A stretch of 64,000 nucleotides of DNA from Candidatus Binatia bacterium (GCA_029248525.1 JAQWJE010000016.1:62001-126000), one strand, 5' to 3'; positions 42,791 to 51,776 are shown, counted from the stretch's first letter. Made by a program: numbers and translations. The notes: generated by a model not told the origin, from the letters alone.

Positions 42791-43753
42791 ATGAGGCCCC
42801 CCTGGGATGGACACCGGCTCTGGGAGGCCGCCGAGACTGTTCGGTCGGCAGGGTTGGGGATGGAGCGTCGTTTTTTCGGAGCGACGATGGCGGCCGTGGA
42901 TATCGGTTCGCTGGCTGTCCTCGAAACCCGCGGATTCGGGAGCCGTATGGTGCCGACATCCGTCGGTGATCTGCATGTTCTGGAAGTTCCGGGGACCGGG
43001 AAGCTTCCTCCGGTAGTTGTTCTGCACGGGCTGGGATCTTGCGCGGCCGATTATGCGGGGTTGATGGAGGCGCTGCGCCGGCATGTCCGCGGGATCATTG
43101 CGCCCGACCTGTTCGGTCACGGTTTGAGTCCGGTGCCCGCGGCTGGAATGCATGCCGAATTATTGGCTACCGGGCTTGAGGAAGGATTGCGCGCGGTCTT
43201 GCAGGAGCCGTCCGTGCTGCTCGGGAATTCGATGGGAGGGCTTGAGGCGGTGCGATTGGCGACGCGCATGCCGGAGCTGACGCGAGGCCTTTTCCTTGCG
43301 TCTCCCGGCGGTGCCCCGGCTGCGGGCGCAGAGCTGGACTCGCTGCTGTCGACGTTCGCCATCGGCACGCGGCGCGAGGCTCTGGATTTTGTCGATCATT
43401 TTCTCGGCCGCGAGCACGCTCTTCGGCCGGTTCTGGCTTTTGGGGTCGCGGCCCGGATGGCATCGCCCGCCCTGCGGGAGCTCCTCGAGAATGTCCGCGC
43501 GGACGATATGCTGTCGGCCGAGGAGGTGCGCTCGGTCGCTTGCCCGACTTTCCTGTTCTGGGGCGCACAGGATCGCGTGCTTCCCCGCTATCAGCGGGAT
43601 TTCTTTCTGCGCAACCTTCCCGCCGACATGAAGTTTGCCTCCCCGGCAGGCTATGGGCACGCTCCGCATATGGATGATCTGGGCGGATTTGCGAAGACGG
43701 TGCTGCGTTTTCTGCACACTTTGCCGCGAGAGCCGGCAAGAACTTCCGGGTAG
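42791..43753 (+). CDS. Alpha/beta hydrolase
   Basis: 320 aa if started at 42791; an ATG at 42860 is equally possible and family similarity begins only near VVVLHGLGSCAADYAGLMEAL. The nucleophile elbow is LLGNSMGGLEAVRLATRM, the acid is in FWGAQDRVLPRYQRDF and the histidine in GYGHAPHMDDLGGF. It resembles MhpC-type C-C hydrolases and epoxide hydrolases. It is the last of the co-directional thioesterase/diiron/amidohydrolase group and converges on the acyl-CoA synthetase gene. Confidence 0.85.
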   Translation: MRPPWDGHRLWEAAETVRSAGLGMERRFFGATMAAVDIGSLAVLETRGFGSRMVPTSVGDLHVLEVPGTGKLPPVVVLHGLGSCAADYAGLMEALRRHVRGIIAPDLFGHGLSPVPAAGMHAELLATGLEEGLRAVLQEPSVLLGNSMGGLEAVRLATRMPELTRGLFLASPGGAPAAGAELDSLLSTFAIGTRREALDFVDHFLGREHALRPVLAFGVAARMASPALRELLENVRADDMLSAEEVRSVACPTFLFWGAQDRVLPRYQRDFFLRNLPADMKFASPAGYGHAPHMDDLGGFAKTVLRFLHTLPREPARTSG

Positions 43754-43793
43754 CCCGGCGTCGCGGGTTTCAGGCCGAGCGCGAACGCACGGC

Positions 43794-45410
43794 TCAGCCC
43801 GCAGTTTCCTCGAGGACGGTTCGGGCCCATTTATAATCGGCCTTCCCGTTGGGAGCCCGTCGCACCTGATCCACAATCACAATCTGCTTGGGCATCTTGT
43901 AGGCGGCCAGTTTGTCGCGGAGGAACTCGCGCAGGTCCGGCCCCGACAGGGCAATCCCCGCCTTGATCGAGGCCACCGCAGTGACCCGTTGGCCAAACTT
44001 TTCATCGTCGATTCCCACCACGAGACAGTCGACAACGTCGTCGTGTCGTTTGATCGATTCCTCGACCTCTTCCGGGTAGACTTTCTCGCCGGCGGTATTG
44101 ATGCAGTTGGAGCCTCGGCCGAGAAGAGTGAGGCTGCCGTCGGCCTCCACGATCGCCCAATCTCCGGGGAAGGAGTACCGCACGCCGTCGATTGTTTTGA
44201 ACGTGGCCGCCGATTTTTCCTCGTCCTTGAAGTAGCCGAGCGGGACGCTTCCGCCGGCGGCGACCATGCCGGTTTCACCCGAGCCGGGCTTCACTTCACG
44301 CCCATCTTCGGTGAAGACTTTCGTTGTCGGGTTCATGGCAAATTTCGCGGTCTGACCGATATTGCCACGCGCCGTCAGCTGCGTGCCCATGCTGCCTTCC
44401 GTCGAGCCCATGGCGTCGATGAGCAACATATCATGCCACTCCAGAAGCTGTTCTTTCACCTCGGATGTCCACATCACGCCGGAGGACATCATGAAGCGAA
44501 GGTGCGAGAGGTCATATGGCTTCCCTTCGTCGCGGGCTTCGCCAAGAGCTTTCAGGATCGGTTTGGCGAAGGCATCGCCGACGATCGTGATCTGACCCGC
44601 CTTCTCGCGCACGGCGGTCGCGAGAAGTTCGTGGGCATCCAGAGAGCGGCTTTCCAGCGTGATCACCGGTGCCCCGGCCAGGTGCGGAATCAGAGCGCCC
44701 AACCACATTCCCGTTCCGTGCATGAGAGGGCAGGCCGGGATCGAAGCGAAGGCACCGCCGTCGGCGTGCAGCTTCTCGACCAAGGCGGGGACTTCCTCGA
44801 TCTCGGGGAGACCGAGTCCCAGAATCGGGAAGGCCGACTTCATCAGTCCCTGCAGCATCCCTCCGATGTCGTACATCACGCCTTTGGGCATGCCGGTCGT
44901 GCCACCGGTGTAGAGCATATAGATATCGTCCGAACTGCGCTCGATTCTCGGCGCTGGTTCGTGACTGGCGATCAGGTCTTCGTAGTGCGCGGCACCAGGG
45001 AGGCTCTCGCCGCCATCGTCGACTTCCACCCAGAGTTTTACCTTGGTGGCTCGCGCCTGAACCCGCGCTACGCGGTCGCTGAGACTGGAGTGAAAGACCA
45101 GAGCCTCGGCGTCGGAATTGTCGAGCAGATAGAGAAGTTCGTCGTCGAGGTAGCGGTAGTTCACATTGATCGGAACGCCGCGAAGTTTCATCCCTGCAAA
45201 TTGGGTCTCCATATACTCGTTGCCGTTGAAGAGGTACATGCCGATCTTCGAGTCAGGTCCGAGGCCAGCCGCTGCGAAGGCGGATGTCAGGCGCGCCGCG
45301 CGATCTTCATAGACAGCCCAGGTGCGGCGGGTCTGACCATGGATTACGGCATCGCGATCGGCGAGCAGGTCGGCAAACGTTTCCCAGAGAGTGGCGTAAT
45401 GGATTTCCAT
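43794..45410 (-). CDS. AMP-dependent acyl-CoA synthetase
   Basis: 538 aa. The ATP-binding P-loop is IYMLYTGGTTGMPKGVMYD; the adenylate-forming core continues with GEKVYPEEVEESIKRHDDVVDC (hinge region) and ends with VRRAPNGKADYKWAR carrying the catalytic lysine at 523. It should activate a fatty, bile-acid or aromatic acid to its CoA thioester in two steps. Length and motifs are normal for the FadD/FadD13-like class. It stands alone on the minus strand, converging with the alpha/beta hydrolase; functional linkage to that cluster is inferred only from proximity. Confidence 0.92.
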   Translation of the reverse strand: MEIHYATLWETFADLLADRDAVIHGQTRRTWAVYEDRAARLTSAFAAAGLGPDSKIGMYLFNGNEYMETQFAGMKLRGVPINVNYRYLDDELLYLLDNSDAEALVFHSSLSDRVARVQARATKVKLWVEVDDGGESLPGAAHYEDLIASHEPAPRIERSSDDIYMLYTGGTTGMPKGVMYDIGGMLQGLMKSAFPILGLGLPEIEEVPALVEKLHADGGAFASIPACPLMHGTGMWLGALIPHLAGAPVITLESRSLDAHELLATAVREKAGQITIVGDAFAKPILKALGEARDEGKPYDLSHLRFMMSSGVMWTSEVKEQLLEWHDMLLIDAMGSTEGSMGTQLTARGNIGQTAKFAMNPTTKVFTEDGREVKPGSGETGMVAAGGSVPLGYFKDEEKSAATFKTIDGVRYSFPGDWAIVEADGSLTLLGRGSNCINTAGEKVYPEEVEESIKRHDDVVDCLVVGIDDEKFGQRVTAVASIKAGIALSGPDLREFLRDKLAAYKMPKQIVIVDQVRRAPNGKADYKWARTVLEETAG

Positions 45411-45591
45411 AAGACTCTTGCCTCTAGGATAGTTTGCTCGGTTTGCCTAGTCTGTGGCACGAGTTTCCGAAGAAGTTGGCAAAAAAATCATCGACGAACC
45501 TCGGCTGCTGGTTGGCCCGGCCGGATAGGATCGACGCCGCCGGGGCCTCCGGCCCATCTGTGTCGGCGGGCCGTCCCTCTGCAGGAGAGCG

Positions 45592-47292
45592 TCAGAGTCC
45601 GGGAATCGACTCGAGAATCAGCGTATCGACAGCAGGATTGCTGCCGGTCCAATTGATCGGATCTGCGATGGCCGCGAGGCAGGAAGCAGCGGTCGAGCAG
45701 AAGAAACCGGGAGTGGGGTCGAAGTAGGCGTTGTCGAATTCGTCTTCGTCGTCAGGGCCCGCCCCGACGGCGACGGCATTTACGCCAGCCGTCAGTCCAC
45801 AGGGCACCGCCGATTGGTTGGAGTCGTCGGCGCCGGTTTGCCACTGCGAGCTATTGGATTGGACGGCAAAGAGGAATTCAGGTTGCGAACTGGAGCCCTG
45901 ATAGAGAAGGACCTGATCGCCCGCGGTCGAGAGGTTGAATCCACCGTCGAAGGTGTCGAAGTCCTCGGCGGAGTTGTCGAACCGAATGACGGTCCCTTGC
46001 GGGAGAACGGTCGGGGCAATGTACTGCAGAATTCCCTCGCCCGGGCGCATCGTGCAATTATCCAGAACGCCATTGTCGGTTACGAAAATTTCCGTGCCGG
46101 CCGAGATTCCTCCAGCGCGCAGCACGACCATCGAGAAGCCCGAAGGCGAGTCGCTATGAATGCCGATGATGGCCATATCGCCAGCGACCAGATCACTGCT
46201 CGGCGGGGGCGGGGAGGTGATCGTTCCGATATCGGTGGGACTCCGCGCGGCGAGGCCGAAGCCGTTCTCGTCGATTGTCACGATACCGCATACCTGATCG
46301 ACGGTGTCGCCGGGGCTCCAACTGGGGGCATAGAGCGAGGTGTCGACGCGCAAGCTGGCACCGAAAGCATCGCGAATCGTATCCGCTCCGGTAGTCGTGC
46401 CGACACCGATGCGCAGGTTCTCGAGGCATACGGACTGGCTTTCGTATGCATCGGATGCCGCCGCAGCACCGGACAGGAAATTGTCGGGGATCGCGTAGCC
46501 GCTCGCGACCGTCGATACCGAGCCATCGTTGGGGACCTCGATTTGCGCCTGCGTTTCCGGGTGGTCCCAGTCCTCGTACTCATCAAAAATCCCGCTCACG
46601 TCGACGAGATCCCCGGGGCTGATGCCCAGTTCGTCGATTTGTCCACCGCTTACGACCACGCGGATCCCGGCGAGCGTCCCGCCTGCTGTGTCCTGCGCAT
46701 AAAAGCCATCGTCGGTAATGGCGGTCACCAGCACGTTCTCGACGCAGGCGGCCTCAGTCGGTATTCCGTTCGCGCGAATATTCGCAATCGTGGTGCAGCC
46801 GACCTGCGGCGAGCCAATCGCGACGCATTCGCCGTCCTGAATCGCGACGCCGTCGCCTTCGCAGAGTACCGATGAAGGAACGCAGTTGCCGTTATCCACC
46901 AAAACATTCGAACCGGTACAAAGTGTGGTCGCGATCAGTGGTGCCGCATCGCCGGCGGCAGAGGCCAGGGCGAGCGAAGTGGTATCGGCGAGCGCGAGGA
47001 CGTCCGGGGCTGTGAGTCCCTCCGTGAGTGCGGCCTCGCCGCAAGGTCTTTCCAGCCTCGACCAGGCGCGTGCCAGGGCGACTTCGCAGCGAAGGTATTC
47101 GGCGTTTGTGTCTTTTTTCAGCGCCTTTACTTCGAATTTCATGATGCAGGAGGCGTAGTTCCGCGCGGCGTTCATCTTGCCGGAGGCGCAGAGCTTCGCG
47201 TCCGGCGCACCTGCGGCCGGGCTCGGTAAGACGATGCTCAGCCCGAGGACGAGCGAAAACGCAAAAATACAACGAAGTGAATCTGAAAACAT
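45592..47292 (-). CDS. Large secreted protein with OB-fold-like domains, unknown function
   Basis: 566 aa from ATG 47292 (AAGGGGA upstream); upstream frame to 47427 lies in the divergent promoter region. A signal peptide (cleavage near PAAGA) precedes a Cys-containing N-terminal region (SGKMNAARNYASCIMKFEV) seen in other secreted proteins of this lineage. Two OB-fold-like units follow: VENVLVTAITDDGFYAQDTA...DLVDVSGIFDEYE and VCLENLRIGVGTTTGADTIR...VCGIVTIDENGFGL. The last third (GDMAIIGIHSDSPSGFSMVV, AGTEIFVTDNGVLDNC) matches a beta-rich surface-protein domain. Some similar OB proteins are nucleases, but no nuclease motif is visible here. Confidence 0.7.
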   Translation of the reverse strand: MFSDSLRCIFAFSLVLGLSIVLPSPAAGAPDAKLCASGKMNAARNYASCIMKFEVKALKKDTNAEYLRCEVALARAWSRLERPCGEAALTEGLTAPDVLALADTTSLALASAAGDAAPLIATTLCTGSNVLVDNGNCVPSSVLCEGDGVAIQDGECVAIGSPQVGCTTIANIRANGIPTEAACVENVLVTAITDDGFYAQDTAGGTLAGIRVVVSGGQIDELGISPGDLVDVSGIFDEYEDWDHPETQAQIEVPNDGSVSTVASGYAIPDNFLSGAAAASDAYESQSVCLENLRIGVGTTTGADTIRDAFGASLRVDTSLYAPSWSPGDTVDQVCGIVTIDENGFGLAARSPTDIGTITSPPPPSSDLVAGDMAIIGIHSDSPSGFSMVVLRAGGISAGTEIFVTDNGVLDNCTMRPGEGILQYIAPTVLPQGTVIRFDNSAEDFDTFDGGFNLSTAGDQVLLYQGSSSQPEFLFAVQSNSSQWQTGADDSNQSAVPCGLTAGVNAVAVGAGPDDEDEFDNAYFDPTPGFFCSTAASCLAAIADPINWTGSNPAVDTLILESIPGL

Positions 47293-47379
47293 GTGGTGAA
47301 TCCCCTTGAGTGCTCTGGAAATACTGTAGGGTGTGGTCATGACCGTCAACAGGTTTCCTTCCGGGGGAGGGGCAGAAAA

Positions 47380-48027
47380 ATGATCTCTGGATGGGCATCT
47401 GCGCATCGGTCGCGGCTTTGGTGGCATCTGGTCGTCCAGCTGCGGATCGTTCTGGGGTTCGCCTTTGTTCCCTCAGGATTGAAAAAAATTATCGGTCAAC
47501 CGTTTACCGATCCGGCGAATCTGGGAATTTTCCACGACTTTTTGCACGCATTCCATGCGACCGGTCTGCTCTATCGCTTCGTCGGCGTCGTCCAGCTCGT
47601 CGCGGCCTTGCTGTTGATGACCCAATTTTTCGGGGCGCTGGGAGCGATGGTCTTTCTGCCTGTTTGCTGCGGGATTCTGGTCCTGTGTTGGGGCACCGGA
47701 GCGATTCCGACAGCGATTGTCGTGACGGCGATGACGCTGGCTGCCTTGCTCCTTCTGCTTTGGGATTTTCCCTTATGGGCCGGTTTATTGCGCTTGCGCT
47801 CCGACAGGATGTCGAGCGAGCCGCCTGCCGGTATCCGCCTCGGGATCTGGTCGGTGTGCGGCGCGGCGATCTTTTTCGGCTATGCCGGCAGCTGTCTCTG
47901 GGCCGGGGAGATCTACCGGCCGCGAGGAATGGATTGGGGGGCTCCCGGCTTTTATATCTTGCCCGTTCTCCTCTCGTTCCTGGGTGTCGCTTTTCTGGTC
48001 GAGCGGAGCCGATTGCCTAAATCTTGA
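47380..48027 (+). CDS. DoxX-family membrane protein
   Basis: 215 aa from ATG 47380 with GGGGGAGGGG upstream. Several hydrophobic segments are seen: WWHLVVQLRIVLGFAFVPSGLKKI (the DoxX-like first helix with Lys pair), VGVVQLVAALLLMTQFF and AMVFLPVCCGILVLC. DoxX-like proteins act as small quinone- or redox-associated membrane proteins, and in most cases their role is unknown. It diverges from the secreted OB-fold protein gene and precedes the glutamine synthetase regulatory region. Confidence 0.72.
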   Translation: MISGWASAHRSRLWWHLVVQLRIVLGFAFVPSGLKKIIGQPFTDPANLGIFHDFLHAFHATGLLYRFVGVVQLVAALLLMTQFFGALGAMVFLPVCCGILVLCWGTGAIPTAIVVTAMTLAALLLLLWDFPLWAGLLRLRSDRMSSEPPAGIRLGIWSVCGAAIFFGYAGSCLWAGEIYRPRGMDWGAPGFYILPVLLSFLGVAFLVERSRLPKS

Positions 48028-48122
48028 GCTTGCAATGCCTTAAAAATAAGCACGCATCTCGCTTCGCTTTGCATTCGAGATTGAAAATTCCACACCAACC
48101 CCTATATTTCCGATCACCCGGC

Positions 48123-48138
48123 TGGCGCAGATGTTGCT
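48123..48138 (+). promoter_or_regulatory. Sigma-54 (-24/-12) promoter for glutamine synthetase
   Basis: TGGCGCAGATGTTGCT matches the sigma-54 consensus TGGCACG-N4-TTGCW at 10 of 12 defined positions, with the invariant GG and GC correctly 10 bases apart. The transcription start would fall near 48149, giving an about 130-nt leader. Nitrogen-regulated RpoN/NtrC control is the established mode for many glutamine synthetase genes. I could not find a clear pair of NtrC boxes upstream, so the activator is unproven. Confidence 0.75.
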
Positions 48139-48192
48139 GCTCCAAAGGGACAATCAAAATCATTGGTCGGAACTGCACACAGAAAAGGCAGG

Positions 48193-48224
48193 GCGAGGAT
48201 ACAAACGGCAAGTTTTGTCCTCGC
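48193..48224 (+). promoter_or_regulatory. Hairpin in the glutamine synthetase leader
   Basis: Arms 48193-48205 and 48213-48224 pair over about 12 positions with one bulged T and a short loop. It lies inside the predicted leader, 57 bases before the ATG and downstream of the sigma-54 site. It may stabilise the message or modulate translation. It does not resemble the cyanobacterial glutamine riboswitch core that I know. Confidence 0.5.
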
Positions 48225-48280
48225 GGATCCTTTCCCTGGTGGCGTGTTCAACCAACTCTAGTTGAGGAGCAAACGGAGCG

Positions 48281-49291
48281 ATGAAGACAAAGTTGGAGTA
48301 CATCTGGCTGGACGGCTACAAGCCGACCCAAAGCCTGCGCAGCAAGACGCAGGTCCGGGAAAATTTTGGTGGCACACTCGAAGAATGCCCGATGTGGTCC
48401 TTCGATGGCAGCTCGACCTTGCAGGCCGACGGCAGCTCTTCGGATTGCCTGCTCAAGCCGGTCGCCATCTTCCCGGATCCGGGCCGCAAGAATTCCTATC
48501 TCGTGATGACCGAAGTTCTGAACGCGGATGGCTCGCCCCATGAGTCCAACGGCCGCGCGACGATCGAAGACGGCGACGCCGACTTCTGGTTCGGTTTCGA
48601 GCAGGAATATTTCCTTTGGGATCCCGACACGGATCTGCCTCCGGGCTTCCCGGCGGGCGGCTATCCCGCCCCTCAGGGCCCTTACTATTGCTCCGTTGGC
48701 GCTAAAAATGCCTTCGGTCGCGAAGTCGTCGAGGAGCATCTCGATCTCTGCCTCGAAGCCGGCATCAATGTCGAAGGCATCAACGGCGAAGTGGCCGCAG
48801 GCCAGTGGGAATTTCAGGTATTTGCCAAGGGCGCCCAGCGTGCCGGCGACGAGACTTGGGTCGCTCGCTATCTGATCGAACGTGTTGCCGAGCGTTATGG
48901 CTATGCGATCAACTGGCGTCCGAAACCTCTGGGCGACACGGATTGGAATGGTTCGGGCATGCACGCGAACTTCTCCAATGGTGCGATGCGTGATCTGGGT
49001 GATGAAGGAGTCTTCACCAAGATTTGTGACGAGTTCGGCAAGAACATCGAGCGTCATATCTCGGTGTACGGCGCCGAGAATGACCAGCGCCTCACGGGTG
49101 CTCACGAGACGCAGTCCATCGACCAGTTCAGCTATGGCGTGTCGGACCGTGGTGCCTCGATCCGTATTCCGATCGGTACGGTCGAAGACGGATGGAAGGG
49201 TCGGTTGGAAGACCGTCGTCCGGCGTCCAACGCGGATCCCTACAAGGTGGCTGCAGCCATCGTGAAGACGACGAAAGAAGGCCTCGCCTGA
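48281..49291 (+). CDS. glnII: Glutamine synthetase, eukaryotic-type (GSII)
   Basis: 336 aa, far shorter than GlnA (GSI about 470 aa) and typical of GSII. Characteristic blocks: MWSFDGSSTLQADGSSSDCL, FWFGFEQEYFLWDPD, GINVEGINGEVAAGQWEFQV, DTDWNGSGMHANFSN, RLTGAHETQSIDQFSYGVSD, DRGASIRIP and LEDRRPASNADPY. Glutamate and metal ligands within these blocks look intact. It makes glutamine from glutamate, ammonia and ATP. GSII lacks the adenylylation tyrosine loop of GSI, so control is likely transcriptional through the sigma-54 promoter upstream. A strong terminator follows. No glnB or GSI is in the window. Confidence 0.95.
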   Translation: MKTKLEYIWLDGYKPTQSLRSKTQVRENFGGTLEECPMWSFDGSSTLQADGSSSDCLLKPVAIFPDPGRKNSYLVMTEVLNADGSPHESNGRATIEDGDADFWFGFEQEYFLWDPDTDLPPGFPAGGYPAPQGPYYCSVGAKNAFGREVVEEHLDLCLEAGINVEGINGEVAAGQWEFQVFAKGAQRAGDETWVARYLIERVAERYGYAINWRPKPLGDTDWNGSGMHANFSNGAMRDLGDEGVFTKICDEFGKNIERHISVYGAENDQRLTGAHETQSIDQFSYGVSDRGASIRIPIGTVEDGWKGRLEDRRPASNADPYKVAAAIVKTTKEGLA

Positions 49292-49323
49292 ACCGTTCGT
49301 TGTCTGGATCGTGAAACGAGAGA

Positions 49324-49353
49324 ACGGGGTCGCGCAAGCGGCTCCGTTTTTTT
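49324..49353 (+). terminator. Intrinsic terminator of the glutamine synthetase gene
   Basis: A 10-bp stem (49324-49333 with 49338-49347, two wobble pairs) around a GCAA loop is followed directly by seven Ts. This is a textbook rho-independent terminator 33 bp after the stop codon. Confidence 0.88.
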
Positions 49354-49469
49354 GTGCCGGGCGTCGCATTCCGGCACCAGACCCCCGCCAGAGTCTTTTG
49401 CGTCCCGCTACGAGCCGTGCAGGAGTCCCATCCCCTGAGCGCGGTCCCTGACTGTGTCCGAATGCTTGG

Positions 49470-50423
49470 TCAGGCAGTCCAGCCGCCCTGGAGCAGGCGC
49501 ACCAAATCAGCCATGCTGCGGTGGCGATCCGCGGGGTTCTTTTGCAAGCAGGTCATGCAGATGGCTTCGAGTTGTTTCGGGATGTTGCGACTGGACCGCT
49601 CGGACGGGGGCGTTACCTCGACTTCGCCGACACTCCGGATCACCTCTCCGACCGTATCGCCGGGCGACGGGAGTTCCCCCGAGATCAGCTCATAGAGCAC
49701 CGCGCCCAGGCTGTAGACGTCCGTCCGGGCATCGATTCCACGGTCCCGGCGAATCTGCTCCGGGGACATATAAGCAACCGTGCCCTGCAGAGCGCCCTGT
49801 CCGGTCAGCGAGCTATCGGGTGGGTCCATCAGGCTCTCGGGTTCGTCGGGCGGCTCCTCGGAGATATCCTCGCGCCCCCAGACCTTCGCGAGGCCCCAGT
49901 CCAGCAGCAGGACTTCCCCGAAAGGTCCGACCAGAATATTCTCCGGCTTGATGTCGCGATGAACAACGCCATGATTGTGGGCGTAGTCCAGAGCTTGTCC
50001 GACCTGAATGAGAACCTCGACGAGTTGGACCAGGTCATAGCGATCACGGTAGGCAAAAACTTCGCGCAGGGTGTAGCCGTGCACCAGCTTCATGGTGAAG
50101 TAGATCCCGCCGCGATTGTCCCGGCCCAGTTCGTAGACGGGGATGGTATTGGGGTGCTGCAGCGTCGCCGTGACGCGCGCTTCGCGGAGCAGCCGTTGTT
50201 GCTCGATCTGGTCGTCCCACAATTCCTTCCGCAGCGATTTATGACAGATCACGCGCCCGAGGTGCAGATCCCGACAGGACTGAATAATCGATTTCCCCCC
50301 ACGGGCGACCGTCGAGAAAAATGCATAGCGCGTCTGCGGGTTGAGCTTCTCCGGCAGGGGCTTGTCGGTCTCTTCGCGATAGACCGTCTGCACATCGTCC
50401 TTTGTCGGCTGCGGGAATTTCAT
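49470..50423 (-). CDS. Ser/Thr protein kinase, soluble, single-domain
   Basis: 317 aa. The catalytic loop VVHRDIKPENILVGPFGEVL has the catalytic Asp157; the DFG position reads DWG (LLDWGLAKVWG), a common substitution in bacterial Hanks-type kinases; APE is PEQ (AYMSPEQIRRD), and TDVYSLGAVLYELISGELP follows. The Gly-rich loop is poor, but RVICHKSLRKEL offers the ATP-binding lysine. There is no membrane segment, PASTA or sensor domain, only an about 50-residue N-terminal extension. The partner phosphatase and substrates are unknown. A Glu-rich activation loop insertion (EEPPDEPES) is unusual. Confidence 0.88.
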   Translation of the reverse strand: MKFPQPTKDDVQTVYREETDKPLPEKLNPQTRYAFFSTVARGGKSIIQSCRDLHLGRVICHKSLRKELWDDQIEQQRLLREARVTATLQHPNTIPVYELGRDNRGGIYFTMKLVHGYTLREVFAYRDRYDLVQLVEVLIQVGQALDYAHNHGVVHRDIKPENILVGPFGEVLLLDWGLAKVWGREDISEEPPDEPESLMDPPDSSLTGQGALQGTVAYMSPEQIRRDRGIDARTDVYSLGAVLYELISGELPSPGDTVGEVIRSVGEVEVTPPSERSSRNIPKQLEAICMTCLQKNPADRHRSMADLVRLLQGGWTA

Positions 50424-50556
50424 CGGCTCTGCTTTCCTGACGTTCGTTCTGACAGGAGAGCGCCGTTATGGCAATAAAGCAGGGCGGAGAAATACCGGCG
50501 ATCATCCGGCGCAAGCCGAACCAGGCCGGGGGTCTGTGACCCACGGCCCACCCGAT

Positions 50557-51690
50557 CTAGAGCGATGGATTGATCAGGTATTTATGACCGGTCTTCTGCA
50601 TGCCGTAGTCGGCAATAGCCTCGGGCGAGAGCGCCTGCGCCAGAGAAACCTCGGCACTATAGTGGCTGGCGAAAGTCGTGTCGATTTCGGCGGCGACGCG
50701 TTGCTGGAGTTTCTGCATCGCTTCGATGCCGATTTTTCCGAGGAACGGTGTCAGGAGCCAGCCGCCGAGGCCCCAGGCCATGCCGAAGTTGCGGTTGAGT
50801 GTGGTGGGCGATCGGTCCAGGCCGCCGTAGATATAGACCTGCTTGTGTACGGTGGATCCGTAGCCGCTGAATTCGGTTGCGTTCTGGTTGGCGGCGGCTT
50901 CCATGGCGCCGAGAATGTCGCCGGCGAGTTCGCCTCCGCCGGTGGCATCGAAGGCCAGAGTGGCGTTTGTCGTTGCGAGTGCCTCGACCAGATTTTTTCG
51001 AAAATTCTCGTCGGATGAATTGCAGATATATTTCGCACCGATTTCGCGCAGGATATCTTCCTGCTCGGTTTTGCGCACAATATTCACAAGCTCCACGCCG
51101 TCGGCCAGACAAATCTTGTTGAGCATCTGGCCCAAATTGGAGGCCGCTGCCGTATGGACCAACGCGCTATGGCCCTCGTCTTTCATCGTCTCGACCATGC
51201 CGAGCGCGGTCAGAGGGTTCACAAAACACGAGGCACCCTGTCGCGGGGTGGTCCCTTCGTTGAGCAGCAGGCACATGAATGCGGGCACCACCCGGTATTG
51301 CGAGTACATCTCCCCGCCGACGACGCTGACGGTCTTGCCCATCAGGGCCTGTGCCGCGTCCGAGCTTGCTGCAGCGACCACAACGCCCGCACCTTCGTTG
51401 CCCACCGGCAGGGACTGACCCAGTCGTGCCTTTTGCATGGCCATCGCGCCGCGGCCCACGGGGGCGGTCACAACCGGTGCGTCGGCCGTGCCGCCATACT
51501 CGGCTTGCGTCATATCGGCCATGCCGAAGAGCAGACCGAGATCGGATGGATTGATAGGTGTTGCTTCCATGCGCACCAGAACGTGATCCGCATCGGGTTC
51601 CGGCACGGGTGCCATCTGGAGCGACAGTTCTAGTTGGGCATCCTCGCGCAGGAGGGAACGTAATTGCAGGGCTTCAGCGGGAATCGACAT
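50557..51690 (-). CDS. MDR-superfamily zinc-binding dehydrogenase/reductase
   Basis: 377 aa from ATG 51690 (AAGGAG seven bases upstream). The N-terminal GroES-like fold has VRMEATPINPSDLGLLFG and GNEGAGVVVAAASS; the Rossmann part has ALVHTAAASNLGQMLNKICL and AFDATGGGELAGDILGAME. The usual catalytic-zinc cysteines are not evident, so it is more likely a quinone-oxidoreductase- or enoyl-reductase-like MDR than a zinc alcohol dehydrogenase. Its long middle and C-terminal region (SPTTLNRNFGMAWGLGGWLL) fits the putative NADPH:quinone or 2-enoyl reductase clade. It stands alone. Confidence 0.8.
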   Translation of the reverse strand: MSIPAEALQLRSLLREDAQLELSLQMAPVPEPDADHVLVRMEATPINPSDLGLLFGMADMTQAEYGGTADAPVVTAPVGRGAMAMQKARLGQSLPVGNEGAGVVVAAASSDAAQALMGKTVSVVGGEMYSQYRVVPAFMCLLLNEGTTPRQGASCFVNPLTALGMVETMKDEGHSALVHTAAASNLGQMLNKICLADGVELVNIVRKTEQEDILREIGAKYICNSSDENFRKNLVEALATTNATLAFDATGGGELAGDILGAMEAAANQNATEFSGYGSTVHKQVYIYGGLDRSPTTLNRNFGMAWGLGGWLLTPFLGKIGIEAMQKLQQRVAAEIDTTFASHYSAEVSLAQALSPEAIADYGMQKTGHKYLINPSL

Positions 51691-51776
51691 TTTGTACTCC
51701 TTGTTCGGCTTCCCTCGGCTAACCCCACCGCTCAAAGGCCGTCAACCCCGTGGGACACCGGTCGCGGTCCCTCAGG

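Noticed and set aside
43635-45656. A 673-codon plus-strand frame opposite the acyl-CoA synthetase
   Set aside because: The synthetase on the minus strand has all AMP-binding motifs, while this frame shows no domain and no start signal.
48028-48122. NtrC-box search upstream of the sigma-54 site
   Set aside because: No convincing GCAC-N6-GTGC pair is visible, so no enhancer site is called.
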